Of a stretch of 64,000 nt of DNA, positions 48,245-58,049 are shown one piece after another. The position numbers and the translations under genes are program-made. The notes under the pieces were generated by a model that saw nothing but the letters and a program-made list of their open reading frames with translations, had not been told where the DNA came from and did not search any database. The first letter of the stretch is position 1. Each line of letters starts with the position of its first letter. Origin of the DNA: Blumeriella jaapii (Eukaryota > Ascomycota > Leotiomycetes > Helotiales > Drepanopezizaceae); the NCBI GenBank assembly GCA_009599575.1, contig VWND01000014.1, forward strand, positions 854,561 through 918,560, written 5' to 3'.

Positions 48245-49399
48245 GGGGCGGAGAGGGGGAGGGGACGTCCTCTCTTGCGCGGACTTGCTTGCATGCGTTT
48301 TTTTCTGCGCCGTTCTTTGCGAGGGAGCTGGGCGAGAGGATGGACGGGTTGGGCTCGGGGGGGGGGGGGGGGGGGGGGGGGGGGTGAGGCGCTGATCTTC
48401 TTCTCGGTGTCGCTTTGGCTTTCGGATTTCTCTGGTTTGTGTTTTCTGATGCGCGAACAGACGGATAAGCTGGATAAGATGGATGATAGAGAGCTTGGAG
48501 AAATGGGAGGGGGGGGGGGGGGTAGTAGCACGGGAATACCTCCCCCTCCCCCCCCCTCGCTTATCCCAAACATAAACATAGAAATACAAACTTCTGCCTG
48601 CGATATGGACTGCGATCGATGCTTCACGACTAACACCCCAATTCCGCATCTGCATCTGCATCGCGGCGCGTGTGACGTGTAAAGTACCTTAGGTACTTAC
48701 TTGCCTGCAGTAGTAACAACAACAACAACAAACAACAACAGCCCCGCTCCGCTCCGCTCTTCTCTTCCTGCAAGACACACACACACACACACACAGCGAA
48801 AGAACATCGTCTTCTTGTCCTGCAACTGTTCGACCGAGGCTACGACATCTATCCAGATCGCACCCAGCCAGCCCGTTTTACGGTACCTACCTCGCTTCAC
48901 TATTTGTACCAAGAAGCCATGCCATTATGATCGAAAAGGGCGGGGGGGTAGCAGGCGTGGGTTTTAATCTAAAAAAACGAAGAAGAAGAAAAAAGGCGTT
49001 TTATATCGTTCCGGGATAGAAGAAAAAGGTACCGTACTATACTGTACTGTACTGTACCGAGGAGGAAAGGAAGATGAAGCGCCCTAGGAGTGTGTGTGTG
49101 TGTGTGGTTGTGCTGCCAGCGGGTTGGATGGTTGGGGGGATGGTGGAGAGGGAGAAGAAGAAGAGGGAGAAGAAGAAGAGGAAGAGGAAGGAGAAGAAGA
49201 CGCAAATGGTCCAGTTCAGTCAGGTCAAATGAACCCCGCGTTCAGGGAGCGAGTGTGTTTGCTTTGTGTCAATACGGCTGAGCTGGCACGCGGGTGTGCC
49301 TCTGTGGGTGAGTTTTGGAAAGTCGCTGCGAAATGTCAAGTTCGGATTCTTGGCTGAACGCAAGAGGTAGGTAGGTACCTAGTAGGTAGGTACTGTATG
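48245..49399. other. intergenic with homopolymer tracts
   Basis: Contains G28 (48357-48384), G14 (48509-48522) followed by C runs, a (CA)n run near 48775-48795, GTGT near 49090-49105, and TAGGTACC-type repeats (48690-48700, 49363-49392). No supported gene. Confidence 0.6.
48357..48384 (+). repeat. G28 homopolymer
   Basis: 28 consecutive G about 110 bp after the F-box/ankyrin stop codon; could form a quadruplex. Exact length is uncertain in any assembly. Confidence 0.8.
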
Positions 49400-49401
49400 T
49401 A

Positions 49402-49996
49402 CAGTACGTGGACACATGAAGTTGCGCGTGTGTTCCGGACAGTAACTTATTACAACCGCCATATATCTCGACGTTTTTAATAAATTCTTTTCAACAAGTT
49501 TTTTACGACGATAGCATTTAAATGCAAAATAATAGTTCAAGTTATAAAACGCATATTATTAAGCTATGGTTTCGTAATATAAGTATAAAATTAGGGCTTT
49601 ATTCGTCGGATTTTAACCCGATCGGAAACTTATAAAAAATATTTAAAACAAAAATAATTAAGCTTAAATCAAAGCTAATGGCTATGAAAAACAATAATAT
49701 AATACAACGAATTTTAATTAAAACTGTATAAATAGCGTGAAAGCTTCCGAAAGATCAATTGTTAAATAAACTAGCGAAAGGGATGCAAAAAAGGATAAAC
49801 GCTGTTAAGGCTGCAAATAGGTGGTATACTAGATACTGGTTGAAAACGAATATTCTTTCGATTTTCAGCTTTCATTTAAGCTATTTGTAATTAAAATCGA
49901 TTAATAAATGGTGGAGTTATGAAGTTGTAAAGATAGTAGAATTTTGTTGGGGTAAGGACTATTTACTGACGCGCAACTTCATGTGTCCACCCACTG
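49402..49996 (+). mobile_element. Tc1/mariner relic, internally deleted
   Basis: Terminal inverted repeats of 28 bp (CAGTACGTGGACACATGAAG... and its complement at the right end) match at all but two positions and are flanked by TA on both sides (49400-49401 and 49997-49998), the Tc1/mariner target duplication. The AT-rich interior on plus encodes remnants of the transposase C-terminus: a DFNPIGNL segment corresponding to the DLNPIENLW catalytic block, and MQKRINAV..RWYTRY near its end. At 595 bp it lacks most of the roughly 1-kb transposase ORF and carries stops at Trp and Gln positions. Non-autonomous; mobilisable only in trans, if at all. Confidence 0.9.
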
Positions 49997-50107
49997 TAGA
50001 AAGATAGGTAGGTAACACAGCTATCACGTGCTTAGAACAAATCTTCTCTTGGAAAATGTCGATGTTCCGATCTAAATCATCGTGATTGCACACGGTCTGA
50101 ACATTCC

Positions 50108-52096
50108 TCATAGCTTCTCCGCTCGATCGAAGGTGAAGGAGTTCCTGCCTCCATCCCCAGCCTTCACCCATCCTCTCCTCCCAATCGGCTCCACCGAGGC
50201 ACTCGACAATTGCTGCAGGGTCTTCTCATCGCCATGATTAGCGAGAAATCGATGGCCGTTGTCCACTAGACGCCCGACGATGTGACCGCGCACCGGGCGG
50301 CCGTCCCGTCCAAATTCAACGGTGTAAGTCTGTAAAGTCAGCACCAAGCTTATCGATGAGCGGGAGCGAGATACCTCGATCACGGCCTCTCCTTCGGGCG
50401 TTGCTATGGCGGGAACGGGTTCGTCGTCCAACCGCTCGGGGAGTGGGTTGCGATCCGGATATGGCGAGGTCCGGGGCTGGGAAGACAGGCACACGGCGTA
50501 TTGATATGTGAGCATCCCTCCGTTGGCGAGGACCAAGCCTCTCTTCCCCTCCCCCTTTCTCAAGACGCGAACCATCTCGGTGAGCGCCTGCCAGGAATCA
50601 GAAGAGATTCGAGAGGGGCTGGAGATCCTTACATGCATGGAGTAGTTGTTTCCGGCCCCTCCAAAAGACGTCAGACCCCCCAACAGGGTAACGGGCTTCG
50701 ACTGCTTCGTGAGGGGGAGCCCGAGATGCCGACATGCCAGCTTGGGTACGATGGGGAAGCAGGAGTAGAAGTCGAAGACGTCAATCTCGTCTTTGGTGAG
50801 GGCCGAGACTCGCAAGGCGGCGTCTAAGGAGCGCGAGAGAGCCGGGCTCGAATGGAAGTTCGGCCGCTCCCAGACTGCCACCGTCAGCAGGATCCTCGCT
50901 GTCGACGGACGACGTACAGTTGGCGGCATCGCTGGAGCCGGCTCCTCCCAGCGGGTAGATCCATCTGCCTTCGGGAATCCCGAGTTCCGTTGCGTACTCG
51001 GTCGAGGTCAGAATGCAGGAGGCGGCCAAGTTGACGTTGTTGAAGGCGTTCATCAGCAAGGGATCTGGAGGGTCAGCCAGCGGGTCGGGGATCGAAAGCC
51101 GAGCGGGAACGCACTCACAGGGAAAGCAGATCATTCGATTCTTCCTCGACACCGTGCCAATCACGCTCTCGGGGGCTGCGGGCTGGCCATAATGCCAGGC
51201 CCGGGGATTGCGGGCCGCGACCTGGGCAAAGCCGGCATACAACTCGGCCGACTCTTGGTTGTTGGCCGGCACGCTCTGCCCTCGATGCGCTCGCAAGCCA
51301 TTCTCGTACAGCGGGTAGACGTGGATGGGCAGGCCGACGGAGTGACGGGTCCCGATGCCTGTGCACGTGAGCTCGAGCCGGGCCGAGGCGGGGCCGGGGG
51401 CGGGGACGGAGGCCGTGACGGACCCGGGACCGGAGCCGAAGCCGGGGCCGGGGCCGGGCCGACGAGCAGCCGCACACGACTCACTTTCACCCATTCTCGC
51501 CATGTCGCCGACCGACAGCGACTGCAACTGCGACAGCGACTCCGACTGCGACATCGACTGCGACTGCGCGTTTCCCCCCTTCACGGGCGCCGTCCATCCG
51601 GGTGGGGATTTCCCCGCCGCCGCGCACGCACGCACTTTCCGACGTCAGTCAGGCTCATCGGCGCCGCCCGCCCGAGCCGAGGAAAGGCAGCGAGCGACTT
51701 ACAAGACGCGAGAGCCTCTCCTCCCGTGAGCAGAGCGACCTTGCTCGCCCGCACCGAGATGCGTCTCGCGGCCTCGTCCAACTGCTTGGCCGGCGAGTCG
51801 CCGCCGTGATGGCTGAGCGTCGTGTGCCGGGGCCGGACGCCCAGCTTCTCGGAGAGCAGGTCGGGGAGGTGGGCATACTGCCAGGTCCAGGTGTTCACGA
51901 CGCTCACGCTGTCGATCTGCGACTGCAACTCCGCGCCTGTTCGCGCGGACAGGCCCGTGTCCTGGATGGCTGCCCGCGCTGCGTGCAGCATCAGGTCCAT
52001 GGGCTCGCGCGCATCTTCGACTCGTGGAGACGGGTTCTTGATGTCGCCGACGCCGACGACGACCGGGACCGCTCGACGGGATACCGCGGCCGGCAT
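50108..52096 (-). CDS. thiolase-like / acetyl-CoA acetyltransferase-like protein with altered active site
   Basis: Exons (minus): 52096-51703, 51634-51119, 51064-50918, 50874-50633, 50587-50375, 50329-50108; introns of 68, 54, 43, 45 and 45 bp; 577 aa. The N-terminus PVVVGVGDI resembles the first strand of thiolase folds. HVYPLYENGLRAHRGQS, YGQPAAPES and GGLTSFGGAGNNYSMHAL match a thiolase-like family that carries GGxGNNY instead of the usual GHP loop. The C-terminal NGGMLTYQYAVCLS aligns with the NGG..KHSVG loop but lacks its catalytic His. Acyl-CoA handling is therefore inferred, not shown. Two simple-sequence insertions (Ser/Gln-rich from about 51555, Gly/Pro-rich from about 51460) sit where relatives have a short linker. 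Start chosen at MPAAVSRR just before the first conserved strand. Confidence 0.87.
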
Positions 52097-53011
52097 GGTC
52101 CGACACGGGGAGAGGGGATCAGGGCGGTGTTGGATCGACTCCGGTAACTCAAAGAGCGTTTTTCTCCGAAGAATGAATACAAACAACGCACTCGGCCAAG
52201 CATGGAGTGAGAGGCGAACGAGGCGCGCGGATTGCGGGGTTGAGCGCAATCCGACAGCTGCGGACCATTTCTGGCGCGCTGGTCACGCTTGGAAAGGGAA
52301 TCTCGGCTTGCTTGCTTGACTACTTCTGGGCTACACAGATGAAAAGATTAAAGTCATTCACATGGCCTGCTGAGCCGTGACTCAAATTGTAAAACAACAA
52401 GTGCAGCACAGTTCGTGTCAAATGAGACCATCGTTTGTAGCCCCCCTACCTCTATCGAGAGGCAATAAATGAAATTCAGTACAGACTGTACCGTATGTCA
52501 CGCCTCCTCCCGTTCCGGACTATCGGACGGAGAATCAAGACGACTTATCAGAGCAGAAGTTGCAATTCGGCTCCCCCAAGTACTGTGATTTTTCTCCTCA
52601 CCCCATCAACGCACAAGCTTGCAAATCAATCATCCTTCCACATCTTCCCTTTCATCCCGCTAATTGGATCGATGTCGGGTTCAAAGGTCGCGATTCACTT
52701 GAGATACGCGAGAGGCCATAATCAGCCAGTTCACTTCCCCACCCCTAGAGAAGAGGGTATGTATCTGGGACTCTACTGCTGTACTAACTGTTGAATATGG
52801 AAGTCCTATTTACAGTATGTACAGTATTTACAGTATGTATGTATGTACAGTCTGACTCCAACTGTACATCGGCCCGTGCACCGCCCACTGATAGCCGAGG
52901 CCCACTCAGCCAACGCATTGATCCAATCAGCTGGCCAGCGCCGCGCACATTTTTCACAGTAGATATATAGCCAAAAACCACCACGCCATTCACAGAACAA
53001 CAACTCAAGAA
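52097..53011. other. intergenic between thiolase-like gene and tRNA
   Basis: Promoter side of the minus-strand thiolase-like gene. Contains GTATGTACAGTA-type repeats at 52800-52850. No supported gene. Confidence 0.55.
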
Positions 53012-53093
53012 GCTCCTTTAGCTCAGTGGTAGAGCGGGCGATTGCAGCTTGTAATTCATCGCCAGGTCGATTGTTCGAACCAGTCAGGGAGCT
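53012..53093 (+). tRNA. tRNA-Cys: tRNA-Cys(GCA) with a 10-nt intron
   Basis: Cloverleaf: acceptor stem GCTCCTT/AGGGAGC, D arm GCTC/GAGC, anticodon stem GGCGA/TCGCC, 5-nt variable loop, T arm GATTG/CAGTC with loop TTCGAAC, and discriminator T (U73, the identity base of tRNA-Cys). The anticodon loop has 17 nt and becomes 7 nt (TTGCAGA) when 53048-53057 (CTTGTAATTC) is removed at the canonical 37/38 position, giving anticodon GCA. The internal B box is GTTCGAACC. Confidence 0.92.
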
Positions 53094-53103
53094 TCAGTAT
53101 TCA

Positions 53104-53110
53104 TTTTTTT
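53104..53110 (+). terminator. RNA polymerase III terminator of tRNA-Cys
   Basis: T7 run 11 bases after the mature 3' end, with a second T8 run just downstream. Confidence 0.8.
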
Positions 53111-54317
53111 CCCTTTTTTTTCTTCTGTTCCCTCCCTCCCTCCCCCTTCCTTCCTGCACATGGATGGGATGGATGCGTTCCCAATTTTTTGATGTTTTTC
53201 ACAGCACACACATTTCACAGTCAGTACATAGCCACCACTCGCGATAAGTCATCGTGGTCGCTCGCTCGCTGGCTGATATTGGGTGGGTGTGACGACCAAC
53301 ATGATTTTCTCTCATCTTTTTCTTTTTCATTCTGCTTTTTGTTTGTCCTTTTTTAGGGCAGATGAAACATACAATTCTGTAGATTTGTACAGGATGTATC
53401 CCTCTACCTACGTACATACAATTCCTACCTGCCCGCCTCCTCAACCGTAACCATCTGGCGCACGCGTTCCCGTTAAGTTGATCGGGGGGAGGGGAGAGAA
53501 GGGAGGGGTTTTTCTCTTCTCTATTTATTATTTATTTATCTATCTGTATTTATTATACATGTATCTCACTTTTTTTTACAAAGCTCTCTCTCACATTCCG
53601 AGATGGCGTGTCCATACGCTCGCTCGGTCGGTCTGTTGCGGGGGTGTGTGTATATAGGTACTGACTGTATGTACAGTACAGTACAGTACAGTACTGTACA
53701 GGATAGTATGTATTCGCATCTGCATCTGCATCTGCATCCGCATCCGCACTGTACTTACCTACTGTATTGTGCATTACTACAGTACACACGATCTCGCGTC
53801 TCGAATCGCGCACCGCACGCAGCTCGGACCGGCCGTGAGGAGGGAAGGTATTTCGCGCGGAGGAAACGAGTCCGCACGTGACGACGCGCATGCAAGAATT
53901 GGGCGCTTTTATGGATCTGTGGATTTGTGGATCTACGTATCTACTACGACTCTACCTACCTATAGCTACGTACGTATCAATCTACCTACAGTATCTGCAT
54001 CCCCCCCAAAAAATAGATTGCGCGAAAAAGCAAAAGTGACGAGAAAAAAAACATTTGGAAAGATAGGAAGGAGGTAGGTAGCCAGGAACCGCAGAACAGA
54101 AAAGCAGGAATGGACCATCCAAGAGCGAGAAAACAAATGGTTTCAATTTTGTCATTTCTGCTTAACTCGCAGCTTTATTATGGCAAACAAGAGGCGCAGG
54201 GGTATCTACCTAGGTACCTATCTATTTATCTACTCGGACTTGCAGTGATGCACCTGTTGCATCATGCTTCAAACTCATGTGGTACTTCTACACCAACGCC
54301 TATATCGTTCCTGCGTA
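53111..54317. other. intergenic, microsatellite-rich
   Basis: Holds C/T runs, a GTACAGTACAGTAC array (53670-53700), a GCATCT hexanucleotide run (53715-53745) and a CTACCTAGGTACCTATC motif (54210-54226). No supported gene. Confidence 0.6.
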
Positions 54318-56249
54318 CTACATTCCTAGCACTGTGTCGAAATCTCCGTAGAACTTCTGCTGCTGCTGCTGCTGCTGTTGCTGTTGCAGGCCCTGTCCCA
54401 TCCCCAAATACGATCCCATCTGATCCGGAAACTGATCATCGGCCGGGTCGCCCGCCAGGCCTCGACTGACCTTAAAATCAGCCGGCACCGCCCTCCCAAA
54501 CGTATCCGCTCGATTCTTCCTCCTCTGCGCCGGCACAGGGTTGTTGTCCAGCCGGGCATTCATCCACTCGTTCGCATCCAGCAGCTTGCCCAACGCGACG
54601 TCTTGTTGGAACTTCTCCACGCCGGCGAGCGTGGGCAGGAGGCGTTTGGTCTCGTACCACCGGCCTTTGACGTCCGAGAGCGACTTCTTGGCGAGGGGAT
54701 CGAGGAGGCGCCACTCATAGTACGTCCCCGTGTTCGCATCGTCCGCAACCTCGTTGCGGAACCGGAGGTCGGCGACCATGCGAGGGGGTAGGTTCGGGAT
54801 GGGCCACTGGTTGCGGTTGGAATACGGCGTGGGCATCTCAACCCATTTATACAGCTCACCCGTGACCGTCACCGTCGAGCTCGTGTTGGTGGTCCGCTCG
54901 ATCAGTTTGTGGATGACCATGACCAGGATATCCGGTGCCAGGGGCCCGACGGGTGGAGGACCGCGCATACGGACCGGCTCGCCAACCCAGATCTTCTCGC
55001 CGCCGAAAAACATGCCGCTGTAGTGGACTTCGCCGGGGCCAGCGAGTGCGTTTTCGTTACGGTCGAAGAAGGAATAGCTGGCGTCGATGAGGCGCGCGGC
55101 AAGAATGCTGCCGTCCACGACGTATTCTTTGCCTTGGCCTTGGTCAAACTCACCGCGAACGACGCGCTCCCAGGGAACCTCGTCAAAGGCTTTGTTTTGG
55201 AGGACGGGAATGGTGGTTTGAGGTAGACTCCAGGCCAGCCAGGGTCGGAGCGAGCCCTCTTTGTCCAGAATTCGGGGGGCTTGAGCTTCTAGTGGATTGG
55301 AAAGAGGCTGTATGAGGTATCGTGGCGCTTTATTCATGACTCCTCGCTTGGAAATCACGCCTAGTCTCCAGTTGTTGCTTGGTGAGTTCTCCCACCAGAC
55401 CATTTCCCCTGGTCGATACAAATATGATCCTCCAGCTTGGCTATCATAGAGCTGCTCCGGAGAGACTAGGGGCTTGGAAGGTGGCGGGTGAGATCTGGGT
55501 GCTGAGACGAGCGGAGCAGGTGCTTGCGCTTGTGCCGGAGATTGATCTCGAGGAGGCAAGGCGCGTGCTGAGGTCACAGCCTGGACTCTCGAATCCATAC
55601 TCATGGTTTCCGGCCTGTCATTCTCCTTCTTGAACTCTTCGTGTTCATCATCTCCATCTGGCGAGCAGAGCTTGCATGAGCAGTTCCTGCTATCACCCTC
55701 CTTGTCAACCGCTAGCCATAGGAGATGCGGTAAGAAGTCTGCCGGGCTTCTGTATCTCTTTTTGCGACCCTGCGGATGTCCATATAGGTAGGCATCTTGC
55801 CGCTCGAAGTTCCCGTCAGACTGCTTCTTCTTCCCGTCCACCACCCGGTAGGTGACTTTGTATTTCAGGTGTTCCCAAAGCTCGTAGCCTTCTGGTAGGT
55901 CTTTGAGGATCCAGTTTCGGCCTTCAGGGTGTTAGTGATATGAAATAAGTGATCGACAAGGAGGAATACGCTTCAATTCCTTGTTATCCTTGGTCAAGAT
56001 GCTCATGAGCATGCCACCCAACTTGCGCCTCCACTCGACCGCCTTCAGGTCCTTGTCGTCCAGCTTCTTGTAGCAGTCTACGACGTACCTAAGTTGGGCC
56101 GGATCCTTGGGGTCATTTGTTGCTTTCGGCGTATCGTCCATTTGAGTCGCCGTTGGCGTGTTTGGCTCCTTCGTTCCATCCCTTCCTGTCGTTGTTTCTC
56201 TACAGCCATCAGAGCGGGATACTGTACATGGGTAGTAAACAGCACCCAT
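54318..56249 (-). CDS. clr2: Clr2-type transcriptional silencing protein
   Basis: Exons (minus) 56249-55970 and 55921-54318, joined over a 48-bp intron with a CACTAAC branch site; the intron is a multiple of three and contains an in-frame stop. 627 aa. The N-terminal half has DAYLYGHPQGRKKRYRSP, LPHLLWLA and CSCKLC, characteristic of the Clr2 silencing domain. A later WWENSPSNNWRLGVISKR segment and the middle part with YSGMFFGGEKIWVGEPVR fit the BAH-like C-terminal Clr2 region. The C-terminus has a run of about ten Gln encoded by a CTG/TTG repeat (54358-54390). In fission yeast Clr2 is a subunit of the SHREC histone deacetylase/remodeler complex acting at heterochromatin; the same role is inferred here. 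The start at 56249 is the first ATG in frame. Confidence 0.9.
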
Positions 56250-56665
56250 TTTCGCAGACACACAGACCGCTATAAAGGCGTTTGCAGTAGATTGATTGAG
56301 TACTCTTTAAACACTCGGGGTGGAGACATCTGTGAATCACTCTCACACTGAACGAGGGATCGTCGGACCGGCATAATATAAGTCCGGAGTCACGGGAGAT
56401 GCTCACCCATTCGACCCCAGTTTCCAGTAACGAAACGAATACGTTGTTGATGCACGAATACGTTGTTGATGCACGCATCAAAAGACTTTGGTAAAATAAC
56501 GAGATTTCAGGAATATTCTTTCACTCAACAAGCTTACGGGCGTTTTGGTGACAGTTTCTACCGACCCCATGTAGAGTGGTATGTAGGAAACCCGTACTTG
56601 CCCTTACTCTAAGGAATAGCAATCGAAGGAATTACGTACGGGAAGGGTCAGCAAGCTTCACACAG
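56250..56665. other. Clr2 promoter side
   Basis: Upstream of Clr2. Contains a 19-bp tandem duplication (GAATACGTTGTTGATGCAC at 56437-56455 and 56456-56474). No supported gene. Confidence 0.55.
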
Positions 56666-56670
56666 TAATC

Positions 56671-56966
56671 TATTGTGCTATATTCATACTTCTTTCATTT
56701 CCTTTGTTTAAGATCTATTAGTCGTGCATACGCACCAGTAGATAGTTGCTCTAGAAGCTCGGTCAGGCTCTTTTATCACGTGACCAGAAGCCTCCTCGGA
56801 GACTAGTTTCTCCGGTCGACTGACTAAGCGAGCCATGACCTCCAGTTTGATACTGGAAGGCTCGCCAGCCAGAACAACAACAATTCAAGTCACAGTCTGC
56901 TGAACACGCTTTCACTTTTTCTAGCCTCCGGTGAGGGTTCCTACTGACACTCAGCTATGCACGGCA
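56671..56966 (+). mobile_element. solo LTR of the copia family
   Basis: 296 bp related over its whole length to the copia LTRs at 12633 and 20587 (shared blocks include GACTGACTAAGCGAGCC and GCCTCCGGTGAGGGTTCCTA), flanked by the perfect target duplication TAATC (56666-56670 and 56967-56971). It begins TATTG where the relatives have TGTTG, a G-to-A change of the RIP type. Formed by LTR-LTR recombination. It keeps much higher GC content than the nested copies. Confidence 0.93.
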
Positions 56967-57198
56967 TAATCGAAAAAGTCCTACGATAAAAGATCTAGGA
57001 TCAACAAGTGAAAACGTTCGCCGTCTCAGAATCTAGCTAGTTAAATACCTATGCAAACCGCGAAATTGCCAACATTCATTGAAAGCTCTAAACAGTACAG
57101 TGCGTAAGAGATTGTTTAGAAGAAGAAAAAAGCCATAGGTGCTGCCGAGACCAGCCGTGCCGACTTAGCTGTAATAGCGTCATCAGTCACCGATGCCT

Positions 57199-57430
57199 TT
57201 GACGGTTCACCCCTTTTGCCTCTTTCTCTTTTGTTCTCCTTGGTCGCGTGTCTGTGGCACTTGTCGCCTGATGCTCTCCCCAGTCTCCTGGTGAATCTCC
57301 TTATCAACTGTACCATTCATGTATATAAGGCCCTTTCCCCTTAGCAATCTCTACCTTTCGTAGTTGTTGATTCTCAGTGAATATCTTTGTTACAAGACCG
57401 AAGACAAATGGCGCCAAGTAGCGTTGACCG
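57199..57430 (+). mobile_element. LTR relic of the inner gypsy family
   Basis: Aligns with the reverse complement of the LTR at 23041-23339: a start like TTGACGGTTCAC, then GTCTCCTGGTGAATCT, TATCAACTGTA, TATATAAGGCCCTTTCCCCT and AGTTGTTGATTCTCAGTGAA in the same order. The right boundary is unclear and no target duplication was found, so this is an old or partial copy. Confidence 0.75.
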
Positions 57431-58049
57431 GGATTTGGGATTCGGGCCTGACAGCGCTTCGAGCGCGTGTGAAATCCGGGGTAAACTTGCTTTTCGTCGC
57501 CTCTAGACCCACTGGGATAGACGCCACAAGGCTGTCGAGGCTGTCGAGGCTCATTCGAAGCCTCGACACTCAAATGTTGACTTGCACAAGCACCAGGCGA
57601 TTTCATATCAACAAATCAACATCGAGCCAGACTGTTCGATTATCACGCTTTCTCTCGCAGAAGCGCCGCGCTTCCGTTCCCAGAAAGGTAGCCAAAGTTG
57701 CCCAGTGGCGGGCTATTGGACACAAAAAGAATTAAGCTTCCCATTGTTGATCAATTCGCGTGGAGGGCGTGAAGTGCTGGGCCGCGAAAATATCTTTGAC
57801 CAGAGCCACGCCCACCCAATTCCACTCATGCATCGCAACATCATTCTTCCCCCGACCAATGCACATAGCAAGGGACGTCCTTCGAATGCAGCGACAGTGA
57901 CAGCATCAGCTTCATCTTTCCACTCGGCGTCGTAGCCGGTCCACGGTGTTTGGGCTGGCCTGCTCCCATCCGCGCGCGCTTCGTTCTCAGCCTTGCGTGG
58001 CAGCCTTCGCATTCCACCCGGAGCGCATCACCATCGTACATTCTTCCAC
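57431..58049. other. promoter side of the SNF2 gene
   Basis: No supported gene. An in-frame but non-conserved extension upstream of 58050 exists (ATG 57993). Confidence 0.5.

Noticed and set aside
57304..57606. 100-codon minus ORF
   Set aside because: Overlaps the gypsy-family LTR relic and is explained by LTR sequence read backwards.
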